From Bacteroidota bacterium (GTDB taxonomy: Bacteria; Bacteroidota; Bacteroidia; Chitinophagales; Chitinophagaceae): a stretch of 64,000 bases of DNA. The notes under the pieces were generated by a model that saw only the letters and a program-made list of their open reading frames with translations, had not been told where the DNA came from and did not search any database. This document shows positions 18,176 to 27,438 of this stretch, piece after piece. The stretch lies in NCBI GenBank assembly GCA_030706735.1, contig JAUZNZ010000023.1, positions 21,124 through 85,123 on the forward strand, in the 5' to 3' direction. Each line of letters opens with the position of its first letter. Position 1 is the stretch's first letter. The position numbers were made by a program, and so were the translations under genes.

Positions 18176-20836
18176 TTACCAAATATGTATAGGAATCAAT
18201 GGCTTTACCCAGCTGATCCGAAAAAACAGCCTGAGCGAGTTGGCCTGCAGTGTGGCCCCAATCGTCCGCAGCGATGGGGTATACTGGAGACCAGCGCCGA
18301 GATCGAAAGGCAAATCTTTCAACCCCCAGTTATAACTGATGCCGGGAGAAAAGATTTGCGCCAAAGTGATCTTGGAAGGAAGCGATCCGGAGTCCTTGGT
18401 TAAACGATAGTTGATCGGCGCAATAATATCAAAAACCTGAAGAAAGAGACTATGGCTTACGCCGGTCAGATAGTGGGTGTTCCCGTTCTTATCCAGATAG
18501 ACATGCTTGGTAGCCTTGTCGGCCCCCTTTGCAAAAGACCACTCCAGCCCAATCGGGGCGGTTAAGCCAACATTCGGCCGGATGGTGCTGAAAATGTTAT
18601 TGTTGTCGGATTCCGCCGCCCCAATCGCCCCAACCATAGCGGAAATGGTCAGGGTATTAACGGAGGACCTTTGTATCGAAAAACTTCCCGACGGCATGAC
18701 GTACGTCTTGATCACCGTCTTCAGGTCCTCGGAGCTTTGCGCATTGGCGACCAGTGCAACAATTTTCCCGTATTTGTAGATTGTGGCAGCAACCTTCAGC
18801 ACCCGGTTAAAAATGACACTGTTCGCCTTTAAGGTGTCATTGACGCGATCCACCAGACCATTTAACCCATTGATAGCTATATTGACTGCGACCTTCGAAG
18901 CTGAATCCATCGCTTTATATTCCGGGAGCGCCCTTATTTGTCTATCCAATACATTTTTATCGATACCGTCACTGTTGATGCACGCTACGATAATGGGAAT
19001 CAACGTGGGCGCATCGATCTTTGCTTTAGCCAACGCCACATACACCAAATTGTACGCATCAAGTAATGATGCCGCTAACGCCAGCGGGTCCGATCCATGA
19101 AATATAATTGTATTCGACTTCGAGATCAGGATCGAAAACTTTTCTATCGCATTGTCACAGGCGGCCTTCGTACCCTGATCCACTATACTATTGTACCCGA
19201 CGGCTGCTTTGGCCGCATCCAGCAAGTTCTCGCCCAGAACGCCTTGGCCGGTCCAATTGACGGTGACCAGTTCCGTAAACGCTTCCAGGTTTACATTGGC
19301 CTTTCCGCCAGCGGCAAGGATAAGATTGTAGTCAGCCATCATCGCGGGCAGGCATCCCGCGAGCAGAGAGGCAAAATTATGGTTTCCGGCGATCGAGTCG
19401 ATCAATTGCAGGCTATTATCGATCAGTGCGGGGTAGTTCTTCGCAACTACGTCTTGGTAGAGGGTATAGCCCATATCCCCGTAACCCAGGTACTTGGCGA
19501 TTTTGCCCGTTAGTTGGGGATCGACGCCAAACTTTGTCAGCAAGGAATTAGTTTGCTTCAGAATGCCCAGAACGTTCTTGATATAAGTGGAGATCAGTTC
19601 AGTTGAATTCTGTTTTTGGCTCTTTGCCTGGTTGATGTCTGTCACGCTATTTTCCACCTGGTTGAGCAGGATAAGAAGATCCGGAAAATAGCCAAGGGCC
19701 TTTTTAAGTGTCGCCGGCTCGTTCTTAAGGATGGCGGTTTTTATCTGATTGCCAAGTTGTCTAGGCTCGTCAAAAAAGCTGCGGTCTTGTTGATACAATA
19801 GCGCAAAAAAATAAAGCTGCTCTTTGGGAGTGTTCAATTCCTTTAGCTGGTTAAAACTTATCCAGGCATTTGATCCGTTCGATCCCTTCGCTTTAGCGGT
19901 ATCTTGAAGGCCAGCCTGCAACATGTTAACGAAGTGGATGATCCCCTGATATTCATCCAGCGATTGGATAGCCACGTTCTGAGTGTATTGCTTATCCAGG
20001 GTTTCTAGAATTTCCAGCGGATGATATCCCTTCACCAGCAGCTGCAAAATATCCACGGAATAGCTGTAGTAGGTAAAGAAAGGGGTCCGGTTTAGCTTTC
20101 CGTACCAGGTATTGCCCGGGCCGTTCTTAATGAGATCGCGAAAACTCGCCGGAAGCACCTGGACATCGCTTTCAAAAGCCTGCTTCCAGGAATTGCCCAG
20201 GTCGTTGAAGTTAAAGGGATCAAGCTTACTGATTTTATCATAGCTCTTGGGGAATAAGCTAATGAACTCAGGATATTTCTTCAATTCGTCCTGGGCCTTT
20301 GAAAAAAAGGTATATACAGCATCCTGCTTGAAGCTTTCCGCAAGATAGGTTGCCGTCGCATCTATGAGCATACTCTGAAAATCCGTAGACGAAAGCCGGG
20401 AGAGGGCATTTCCCAATCCCCCTCCACCCGGAGTTGCCACGGGTAAGCTGTTATCGCTTGTGAACCCTAGGCCCTGCTGAGCCATATCCACAGTAACAGC
20501 CAGCTTTGCGAGTACCTTTCTTAGCAGCGGAGTATTGAGGAGATCCCGTTGCAGTTCATTAGAAAAGAGGTGGCCGGAAACATCGGCCTTTAAGAAATCA
20601 TTACAGGCCTTCATCGTAGCGATTTCCTCTTCCGACAGGTCGCCCAGCTTTGTTGCCCTCTTAGTATAAGTTGCTTTCTGGTCCGCCGTCATTTGATTGG
20701 CGTCGGTCAGAAAAAGCGCCAGATCATTTTTTTGGTTGGGAGTCAACGACGCCAGGTACTGGGCATCGTAAAAGTTATTTTGGCCAGCGGTGACCAGCAC
20801 GCTGCCAAGGAGCAGCGCCAGCAGGATTGATCTCAT
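18176..20836 (-). CDS. Unrecognised exported 886-residue protein, helical body with barrel-like C-terminus
   Basis: I do not recognise this family. The start at ATG 20836 gives a clean signal peptide (LLALLLGSVLVTAGQ) and leaves 17 bp to the upstream protease stop. An in-frame upstream ATG (20908) would run into that gene. Residues about 20-700 are alpha-helical, hydrophilic and free of long membrane segments, with a Gly-rich break near 140-150. The last 150-170 residues alternate in a way that suggests outer-membrane beta strands (PNVGLTAPIGLEWSF, FSPGISYNWGLKDL, LGAGLQYTPS, LRLFFRISW). It forms an operon with the M48-like lipoprotein, so the two may act together in the envelope (inference). 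It could also be a large periplasmic scaffold. Confidence 0.75.
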   Translation of the reverse strand: MRSILLALLLGSVLVTAGQNNFYDAQYLASLTPNQKNDLALFLTDANQMTADQKATYTKRATKLGDLSEEEIATMKACNDFLKADVSGHLFSNELQRDLLNTPLLRKVLAKLAVTVDMAQQGLGFTSDNSLPVATPGGGGLGNALSRLSSTDFQSMLIDATATYLAESFKQDAVYTFFSKAQDELKKYPEFISLFPKSYDKISKLDPFNFNDLGNSWKQAFESDVQVLPASFRDLIKNGPGNTWYGKLNRTPFFTYYSYSVDILQLLVKGYHPLEILETLDKQYTQNVAIQSLDEYQGIIHFVNMLQAGLQDTAKAKGSNGSNAWISFNQLKELNTPKEQLYFFALLYQQDRSFFDEPRQLGNQIKTAILKNEPATLKKALGYFPDLLILLNQVENSVTDINQAKSQKQNSTELISTYIKNVLGILKQTNSLLTKFGVDPQLTGKIAKYLGYGDMGYTLYQDVVAKNYPALIDNSLQLIDSIAGNHNFASLLAGCLPAMMADYNLILAAGGKANVNLEAFTELVTVNWTGQGVLGENLLDAAKAAVGYNSIVDQGTKAACDNAIEKFSILISKSNTIIFHGSDPLALAASLLDAYNLVYVALAKAKIDAPTLIPIIVACINSDGIDKNVLDRQIRALPEYKAMDSASKVAVNIAINGLNGLVDRVNDTLKANSVIFNRVLKVAATIYKYGKIVALVANAQSSEDLKTVIKTYVMPSGSFSIQRSSVNTLTISAMVGAIGAAESDNNNIFSTIRPNVGLTAPIGLEWSFAKGADKATKHVYLDKNGNTHYLTGVSHSLFLQVFDIIAPINYRLTKDSGSLPSKITLAQIFSPGISYNWGLKDLPFDLGAGLQYTPSLRTIGATLQANSLRLFFRISWVKPLIPIHIW

Positions 20837-20853
20837 GTCGCTAATGTTTTGGT

Positions 20854-21987
20854 TTATTTTCGCTTGTATCCGGCTATGTAAGGAACGCCGTTCGGATATC
20901 TCGCCCAAATGACATTTTTTTTATCCAGGACATAGTCACTGAAAGAGGGCCGTTCGGCAGTTAGCGCGCTCATCGGTTCCAATTTGGCGTCCTTCAAGGC
21001 TTCGCCTTTGCCATTGATGAGTTGATTGTTACTATTTTGAACAAGAGGTAGTTCATCCCCCCGAAGATTGATGACCGCGGTATCGCCACTAACTCGGGTC
21101 GCATAGCTCTGAATGGCTTGGATAGCCGATAAAGATTGCTTCGCGATGGCAGATTTGAAGCGATTGCTCATGGTTCGAACGTAGGAACCGCTAGTGCCGG
21201 AGAACAACTGGATAGCCAACTGTGGGTTTTTGTCTATGGCATTCAAGAATTCACATGTTTGCTTTGAATATTCTTTGGCGGTATTCCAACCATTGGTGAA
21301 CGATGCTATGCGGGTCTCCTTCTTTGGATGGGTGTCTGTATCTGCGGAATCACCAAACTGCTGGTAAACGACAAGACAGGAGTCGAGCGATAAATGCCGG
21401 GTTATGCTCAGCTCATAACACAAATAACCGGCAAAAGAGTCGGCGCTCAATTCGGCCTGTCTCCGCGCTTCCGGCATATTGCTATCCATGAAATTGTCTC
21501 CGTTCAAATGATGCGAAATTTCGTGCGCCAATAGGGTGTATACGCCGGCGTTCGAGCAACTAGCCCGCACAGCAGTCAAGAAGGTTGGCGAACAGATGAT
21601 AAACCGGTGAATGATCAGGTAGGTGTTGTTGATCACTATGGGTTTAGGGGCCGCCACAGCGTTCTGCACTTCATCGGATTGACCGAGATAAAAATTTCGA
21701 TTCGCACTGTCCAGGTGCATTCCCGTAACCTCCAGAACCTCTTCTACTATTCTGGATACAGCAGAATCTGGATCCTGAATATTAACTGGAAAGGAGAAAT
21801 TGCGCAATTTGGCGAAGCCGCACGGATTGACTCTTAGCTTTAAGGCTGTGGAATCAGTGGTTGTCGCCACAGACGAATCTACCTTGGCCGAAGATGTTCC
21901 CGCATTGTTACAACAGATGGCGAGTACGCAACAACTCAAAGTCAATCCCATATTAAGAAATAATAGTTGAAGGATTTTAGGAGGCAT
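20854..21987 (-). CDS. M48-like zinc metalloprotease lipoprotein
   Basis: A 377-residue predicted lipoprotein with a lipobox at LAIC (Cys25). The zinc-protease core is the HEISH motif at residues 155-159, with the third ligand expected at Glu179 in ELSADSFAG, the usual M48-type spacing and sequence (HExxH ... ExxAD). Upstream, SCSNAGVYTLLA leads into the active-site helix. The second half (about 210-377) has no catalytic signs and may be a binding region. The protein would sit in the periplasm or on an outer-membrane leaflet. It is transcribed just before the unrecognised 886-residue exported protein with a 17-bp gap, which suggests a shared job such as envelope protein quality control or processing (inference). 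Confidence 0.85.
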   Translation of the reverse strand: MPPKILQLLFLNMGLTLSCCVLAICCNNAGTSSAKVDSSVATTTDSTALKLRVNPCGFAKLRNFSFPVNIQDPDSAVSRIVEEVLEVTGMHLDSANRNFYLGQSDEVQNAVAAPKPIVINNTYLIIHRFIICSPTFLTAVRASCSNAGVYTLLAHEISHHLNGDNFMDSNMPEARRQAELSADSFAGYLCYELSITRHLSLDSCLVVYQQFGDSADTDTHPKKETRIASFTNGWNTAKEYSKQTCEFLNAIDKNPQLAIQLFSGTSGSYVRTMSNRFKSAIAKQSLSAIQAIQSYATRVSGDTAVINLRGDELPLVQNSNNQLINGKGEALKDAKLEPMSALTAERPSFSDYVLDKKNVIWARYPNGVPYIAGYKRK

Positions 21988-22223
21988 AGAGCGTGTCGAG
22001 GCCAGGAGTTTTTTGGCAGATGTAAGCTACGCGAGCCTGCCCTTTCAAAAAAAGGTGTTTTAACGGTATTTGACGTATCTCGCAGGCACTATCTTGAAGC
22101 AAAAACTCTGTCCAACAACTGAAAGGCTCCATTGACAAATTGCGAAAGAAAAGGCATGCCAAATAAGCCAAGCTACACCGGTATTAACTTGCGTGGAAAA
22201 TAATCCCATCCGTGCAGCCGGCG

Positions 22224-23708
22224 CTATTTGATAAATATCGCCTTCAACCCTTTCCACTCAAAACACAATGCTCCGAGGCCAAATAAGGCCAACAACCCAT
22301 TTCCCACAAATACATTACGTTTAAACACATAGAAAGATAAATAAACGAGCAAGACCGATATGACGATATAGGCAAGGTTTTTCGTGAGACGGTACGGTAT
22401 AGGGAAGTTTTTCTGTCCCCAAACGTATGATAGGATCATCATGATAGTATAAGCTATCAACGAAGTCCATGCCGAAGCCATATAACTGTACCGGGGAATA
22501 AAAAGAACATTTAACAGGATCGTCGTAACGGCCCCGATACCTGAAATATATAGGGCATAATGGGTTTGATCTGATAGTTTATACCAAACTGACAGATTCA
22601 TGTAAATACCTAAAGCAACGTACCCGAACAACAAGGGAGGCACTACGTCCAATCCTACCCAATAGGCCTTATTGGGCACGTAGTATTTCAGCATGTCGAT
22701 ATTCGCTACTACCCCCACGAACATAAGGCACATGGTGACCACGAAATAGTCCATGATGCGGGAATAGGTCTGGACGGCATTAGGGTTTTTGGCGTGGCTG
22801 AAAAAGAACGGCTCGGCGCCCATTCGAAAGGCCTGGTTGAAAAGGCTGAGGAAGATGGATAGCCTGGCGCAGGCGGAATAAACTCCTACTTCATGTTCGC
22901 TGACATTTGCCGGCAGCAGCTTGCCCAGCAAGATCTTGTCAAGGTTCTCATTGACGAGGTACGATAAATTGGCAATGAGCACAGGCCAGCTATAGGTTAG
23001 CATGCCTTTAAGCATGGTTCTGTCGAGTCTTGCCCGCAGTTGCAGCCATTCGGGTAGCAGCATCAGTAACGTGACAAAGCTGGCCACGAGATTGGCCAGA
23101 AAGACATAAGCGACCCAGCCATGCACAAACCATCCCGCCATCCATTGGCTACCGGGCAGGTGACGTTTGATCCACCAGGGAATTCCCAGTATGAAAACGA
23201 CATTTAGCGTTACCGTAACGGCAATATTGATCAGCTTGATTACCCCATAACGGACGGGCCTGCCATCGGCCCGGAGCTTAGCAAAGGGAATGACACACCA
23301 TGCGTCGAGGACGAGCACGGCAATGAAATAGCGGATGTATAACTGGAATTCAGTCTGTGGGATGTCATTCCCGATCTTAATCCAGCCGGCAAGGGTATGC
23401 GTGAAGGGAATGGTGCTGAGCAGGAACAGGAGGGACACCATGAAGGTGACACCGAAGCCGTTATTGTACACCTCGCGGCGCTTATCGGGGAATTTGTTCA
23501 GGTAACGGAAGAAGGTCGTCTCCATGCCGAAAGCCAGCAGCGCCTGCAAAATGGAGGCGTAACTGAACATGGTGCTAAAAATGCTGTAGGTCTTCGGAAG
23601 ATAAGCCCTGGTATAGAGCGGAGTAAGCAGAGAGCTCAAAAGCCGTTGCACAACGGTACTTAACCCATATATCGCAGTTTGTCCGGCGAATTTCTTAGCT
23701 GTTGACAA
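22224..23708 (-). CDS. Polysaccharide flippase (Wzx/MATE-type)
   Basis: A 494-residue multi-helix membrane protein of the MVF/MATE superfamily, with an N-terminal signature FAGQTAIYGLSTVVQRLLSS followed by LLTPLYTRAYL and roughly twelve to fourteen predicted helices. Such proteins flip lipid-linked oligosaccharide repeat units across the inner membrane for capsule, O-antigen or exopolysaccharide assembly. No glycosyltransferase is adjacent, which is common for the single-copy orphan type in this phylum. The start at 23708 is supported by the good family N-terminus. It is separated by 236 bp from the protease gene and is divergent from the small exported protein to the right. Confidence 0.88.
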   Translation of the reverse strand: MSTAKKFAGQTAIYGLSTVVQRLLSSLLTPLYTRAYLPKTYSIFSTMFSYASILQALLAFGMETTFFRYLNKFPDKRREVYNNGFGVTFMVSLLFLLSTIPFTHTLAGWIKIGNDIPQTEFQLYIRYFIAVLVLDAWCVIPFAKLRADGRPVRYGVIKLINIAVTVTLNVVFILGIPWWIKRHLPGSQWMAGWFVHGWVAYVFLANLVASFVTLLMLLPEWLQLRARLDRTMLKGMLTYSWPVLIANLSYLVNENLDKILLGKLLPANVSEHEVGVYSACARLSIFLSLFNQAFRMGAEPFFFSHAKNPNAVQTYSRIMDYFVVTMCLMFVGVVANIDMLKYYVPNKAYWVGLDVVPPLLFGYVALGIYMNLSVWYKLSDQTHYALYISGIGAVTTILLNVLFIPRYSYMASAWTSLIAYTIMMILSYVWGQKNFPIPYRLTKNLAYIVISVLLVYLSFYVFKRNVFVGNGLLALFGLGALCFEWKGLKAIFIK

Positions 23709-23792
23709 TAGTTAGGCGCATTTTAACGATAGGATTAGTAAAATAAAAATAAGATTTATTATTTATCTTGCCCCACAACAAAATTTCGACTC

Positions 23793-24341
23793 ATGACGAC
23801 AAGTAAAGCAATGAGGGGCCTGTTCCTGCTTTTTATTCCGATCCTGTCTATCCCGGCGATCGGCTTTGCCCAGCAGAAACTGCGGAAATTGGAGGTTTTT
23901 AATGGCAGCCTGGAGTTGATGGCGCCTGCTGCTTTGTCCGCCATGTCGGAAAACGCCTGGACAACCAAATATTCAAATCGTAAAATGCCTGAACTCGCCA
24001 TCAGCGATGCGAATGGAGAGGTGAGCCTGGTGGGTTTGATGACCCCGCAACCGGCCTCGGAGGGCCAGCTGGGCGATTTCAAGAATTTCCAGAAAGAGGA
24101 GTTGAAACGGAAGCGCACCGACATTGAATGGCTGAGCGACGGGGTCCTAACGGTAAATGGGAAAAAGGTTGGATATATTAAATTCCTTTCTACGGCCGTA
24201 GATCAAAAAGTGTACAACGAATACTTCTTCCTCATTATCCATGGTAAGATCGCTTTTTTTACCTTCAACTGCACAGAAAAACTACGCGGCGAATGGGAAA
24301 AGGCCGGCGATGAACTGATTAGCTCTATCAAGGTTCACTAG
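23793..24341 (+). CDS. Small exported protein of unknown function
   Basis: A 182-residue protein with a signal peptide cleaved after about residue 25 (LFIPILSIPAIGFAQ). The mature part (about 155 residues) has the pattern MPELAISDANGEVSLVGLMTP, WLSDGVLTVNGKKVGYIKF and KIAFFTFNCTEKLRGEWEK, which looks like a compact alpha/beta fold similar to lipid- or ligand-carrying PsbP/MOG1-like proteins. That resemblance is by feel only. It is divergent from the flippase across 84 bp and followed by a 186-bp gap in which I see nothing notable. Confidence 0.75.
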   Translation: MTTSKAMRGLFLLFIPILSIPAIGFAQQKLRKLEVFNGSLELMAPAALSAMSENAWTTKYSNRKMPELAISDANGEVSLVGLMTPQPASEGQLGDFKNFQKEELKRKRTDIEWLSDGVLTVNGKKVGYIKFLSTAVDQKVYNEYFFLIIHGKIAFFTFNCTEKLRGEWEKAGDELISSIKVH

Positions 24342-24527
24342 GCGACATTTGTTCTGGCATGCCCATGCCGGACGTCCGCTGCGGCTTTCCCACCCACTTA
24401 CACAGCAATCCCCCCCAACTAATAGCTGCCCCTTGCCAAACACCGCGGCAAATGGGAGATTTATCTTCCGATCCAATTCCAAACCGATTCTGGAAAGATT
24501 TTTCAGTCACGCCGAATTAACACGCTT

Positions 24528-26393
24528 ATGACGAAGTTTTTAGGTACCCCATCACAGAAATACCTGTTCCCCGCCCTCTGCACCTTATTGTTGTCGGCGA
24601 ATGCTATAGCACAGGATCTTACTCTTGTGAAAGAAGTCAATCCGACGGGCAGCTCATTCCCTCACAATTTTACGGTCTGCGCAGGCAAACTCTACTTTAT
24701 TGCCATGGATAATACCAATTTCAATACTGTCTGGGTGACGAGTGGGACGGATGCCACGACACAACGCATCGGCCCCATCACCGGAGTCTCCAATAGCATA
24801 CAAAATCTTGTTACCTACAATAACAAATTGTTCTTTTCCTTCGATGATGGCAGCGGCACGGGCCAGGAACTTTGGGCAAGCGACGGAACCGAAGCCGGCA
24901 CTTCCTTGTTAGCCGACCTCAATCCCGGGACCGGGAATTCCACGCCCCAGGTATTTACGGTATGTAATGGCAAGCTCTTTTTCGCCGCGGTGGATAACAC
25001 CGGGCTTTTCGAGTTGTATGTTTCAGACGGAACGCCCGGTGGAACGGTAGGCCTGCGGCATGTAAATGTGCTGGGCGGCTCCACAAATTTTGCCGCACTG
25101 GGCAACTCCATTTATTTCATCAGCGATAACGGAAGCGGATCCGGCAACGGCCTGTGGAAAACGGACGGCACCCCGGGTGGAACCGTTCTGTTAAAACCGG
25201 ATATTGTCGCCGTAACCGCTATACCCGGGTTTTCCGCGGTGCTGAACGATAAATTGTACTTCCAGGCCGCAGATGCCGTTGCAGGGAACGAACTCTGGGT
25301 GAGTGACGGGACTTCAGGGGGTACCCAACTGGTAAAGGATATCGGCATAAGCGTTTCCGGCGATCCCCAGGATCTTTGTGTCTATAACAACAAGATTTAC
25401 TTTGCCGCGCGGGACGACGATCATGGGATAGAAATGTGGGTCACAGATGGAACGGGCGCCGGCACTCAGCTGTTCAAAGATATCGCGCCGGGTTCCGGAA
25501 GCAGCCAACCCAGACAATCCGTTGTTTACAATGGCCTGCTCTACTTCACCTGCTGGGGAACCAGCGAACTTTGGAAAACCGATGGCACGGATGCAGGCAC
25601 ACAATTGGTAAAAAGTGGCATGGACTTCCCAAAAGTTGCCGCCCAATGGAACAATAAGTTATACTACCTTTTTGGCGCTTCGAATATTATTTGGGAAAGC
25701 GATGGAACGTCCGCGGGAACTAAGCTCTTTCAGCCGGAAAACACAACGAATGCCCTAACCACCTACACCGATTTCGGCAGCGACGATCATTTTACCGAAT
25801 ACAACTCCGAACTGTATCTAAATGGTCAGAGTCTGGGCATCGCCAGTGGTTTTGAACCCGTAAAACTTACCTCCCTCAATCCCTTGCCCCTGACCTTTGT
25901 GGATCTCCGCGCAGAATGGATATCGAATGGACAAGCCAACGTGAGCTGGGTAGTGGCTTCGCAAGAGAATGTAAACACCTACACCGTACAGCATAGCGCA
26001 GACGCTGTCCATTATTCGGACGCCTGCCGTGTCGTCGCTTCCACTGCACAAAATTACCACTGCACCGTACCGGCGGGGTCCAGGAACTATTTCCGGGTCG
26101 TTGAAACGGACCTGGATGGCAAACAACATTTTAGCAAGGTGATCTCATTGCAAGCCACAGCTCCATCCGCAACAACGGTTTTCCCCAACCCGGCTACCGA
26201 TATCTTAAATATAAAAGAATTAATGAATTACCAGTCCGCACAAGCCATTGACCTGGCAGGACGGGTCGTTCAGCAATATATCATAGGGTATGGAGAAACC
26301 ACCCTCAATATTACCTCCCTGGGCAAGGGGATCTATGCCTTAAAGCTTTTCGGCCGGAATGAGAGCCGTACAGTCTACTTTATAAAAAATTGA
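24528..26393 (+). CDS. ELWxxDGT-repeat surface protein with T9SS type A sorting domain
   Basis: A 621-residue secreted protein with a signal peptide (LLLSANAIAQ, about residue 28). Eight repeats carry the ELWxxDGT signature in forms such as ELWASDGTEAGT, ELYVSDGTPGGT, ELWVSDGTSGGT, EMWVTDGTGAGT and ELWKTDGTDAGT. Each is preceded by a KLYF-type strand, so a beta-propeller-like fold is expected over residues about 25-430. An Ig-like region (about 445-545) follows. The C-terminal 75 residues are a type IX secretion sorting domain (VFPNPATDILNIK, then a final strand KLFGRNESRTVYFIKN). The protein should be exported by the T9SS and fixed to or released from the cell surface. Its ligand is unknown. 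Confidence 0.92.
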   Translation: MTKFLGTPSQKYLFPALCTLLLSANAIAQDLTLVKEVNPTGSSFPHNFTVCAGKLYFIAMDNTNFNTVWVTSGTDATTQRIGPITGVSNSIQNLVTYNNKLFFSFDDGSGTGQELWASDGTEAGTSLLADLNPGTGNSTPQVFTVCNGKLFFAAVDNTGLFELYVSDGTPGGTVGLRHVNVLGGSTNFAALGNSIYFISDNGSGSGNGLWKTDGTPGGTVLLKPDIVAVTAIPGFSAVLNDKLYFQAADAVAGNELWVSDGTSGGTQLVKDIGISVSGDPQDLCVYNNKIYFAARDDDHGIEMWVTDGTGAGTQLFKDIAPGSGSSQPRQSVVYNGLLYFTCWGTSELWKTDGTDAGTQLVKSGMDFPKVAAQWNNKLYYLFGASNIIWESDGTSAGTKLFQPENTTNALTTYTDFGSDDHFTEYNSELYLNGQSLGIASGFEPVKLTSLNPLPLTFVDLRAEWISNGQANVSWVVASQENVNTYTVQHSADAVHYSDACRVVASTAQNYHCTVPAGSRNYFRVVETDLDGKQHFSKVISLQATAPSATTVFPNPATDILNIKELMNYQSAQAIDLAGRVVQQYIIGYGETTLNITSLGKGIYALKLFGRNESRTVYFIKN

Positions 26394-26422
26394 CCCAGTT
26401 AATAAACCCAAAAAACAGGATT

Positions 26423-26944
26423 ATGAAATTTAAGAGTATCCGGAACGCGTTCGTGGTCGTCCTCATCTTACAGCTGTCAAACAGCGGTTGCAAAAGCAAG
26501 GCCCAAAACGACGCTTTAGACCAGGCAAACGCTATCCAGTCCGAAATTAAGAAGACACAGCCGGGAGGCATTGCTACATCGGAGGACGGATGGATGATGA
26601 AAGCCAAAATAAATGGCAAGGACTGGCAAGCCACTTCCATGCTGTCGCCCGATCATGCAGGGCGCATTTACGGAGAAAATAACGGCGAATCCATTTCGCT
26701 ACCCTATTATGACAGGAGAAGTTTCCTGGCCAGCGCAAAGTCGAAATTGGATAAAGGCGTAGATATGATGCTCAATGACGACATCAAGTTATGGGGGTCC
26801 AAAGAGGGCGAAATGGAAATCACCAAAGTAGACGACAACTGGGCCGAAGGGAAATTCTCCTATACGGCAACCGGATTCCAGTCTGACAAAACCATCCAGG
26901 TGACTGACGGCTCTTTCAGGATCTCGATGGCAACCAAGCATTAA
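26423..26944 (+). CDS. Small lipoprotein, paralogue 1 of a tandem pair
   Basis: A 173-residue lipoprotein. The start at ATG 26423 (MKFKSIRNAF) is preceded by AGGA and gives a proper signal with Cys at about residue 22 (SNSGC). An earlier in-frame ATG at 26390 overlaps the upstream stop and is less likely. The mature C-terminal part has AKINGKDWQATSM, SISLPYYD and GEMEITKVDDNWAEGKFSY, and closes with TDGSFRISM. The same layout recurs in the next gene, so the pair arose by duplication. This style of small beta-rich domain is seen in many Bacteroidota lipoproteins of unknown role. It is 29 bp from the ELWxxDGT gene and likely in its operon. Confidence 0.8.
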   Translation: MKFKSIRNAFVVVLILQLSNSGCKSKAQNDALDQANAIQSEIKKTQPGGIATSEDGWMMKAKINGKDWQATSMLSPDHAGRIYGENNGESISLPYYDRRSFLASAKSKLDKGVDMMLNDDIKLWGSKEGEMEITKVDDNWAEGKFSYTATGFQSDKTIQVTDGSFRISMATKH

Positions 26945-26958
26945 TTCATCAAATCAAA

Positions 26959-27429
26959 ATGAAACAAATATCGTCCTTAGCCCTGGGCGGCCTACTCGCC
27001 CTGGCATCATTGAATGGCTTCTCGCAAACGCACACAGCAGCTACCCTCCCTCCCGGGGCAATTCCTGTAACCGCTGGCGGAGCGTCCATGACAGCCAAAA
27101 TAAACGGAAAAGCCTGCACGGCACATGCCATGATGCCTCCGGATCAGGCGGGTGAAATTGTCGGGTTCTACGACGGCGATAAATATATCGGGCTTCCTTA
27201 CAAAAAACGAAATATGGTAGCGGGAAAGAAAATAAACTTCAGCGACGAAAATGCGGACCTCACCACACACGACCGGGTGCAGGTATGGGGCGGCAGAAAG
27301 GGAGAAATGGAAATTACAAAGGTCGCTGGCCAATGGGTGGAAGGGAAATTCTTTTTCACTGGTTACAGCTATGATAATAAACAAACAATCGAAGTGACGA
27401 ACGGCTTCTTCCGGATACAGCTTAAATAG
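26959..27429 (+). CDS. Small exported protein, paralogue 2 of a tandem pair
   Basis: A 156-residue protein with a signal peptide ending near residue 22 (LASLNGFSQ) and no lipobox, so it is soluble in the periplasm or outside, unlike its lipid-anchored sister. Shared elements are TAKINGKACTAHAMMPPDQAG, KYIGLPYKK, GEMEITKVAGQWVEGKFFF and TNGFFRIQLK at the end. A new Cys in GKACTA has no partner in the sister. It starts 14 bp after the paralogue and ends 9 bp before the next gene, so these form one transcription unit. No function is known to me. Confidence 0.8.
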   Translation: MKQISSLALGGLLALASLNGFSQTHTAATLPPGAIPVTAGGASMTAKINGKACTAHAMMPPDQAGEIVGFYDGDKYIGLPYKKRNMVAGKKINFSDENADLTTHDRVQVWGGRKGEMEITKVAGQWVEGKFFFTGYSYDNKQTIEVTNGFFRIQLK

Positions 27430-27438
27430 CTCAAACAA

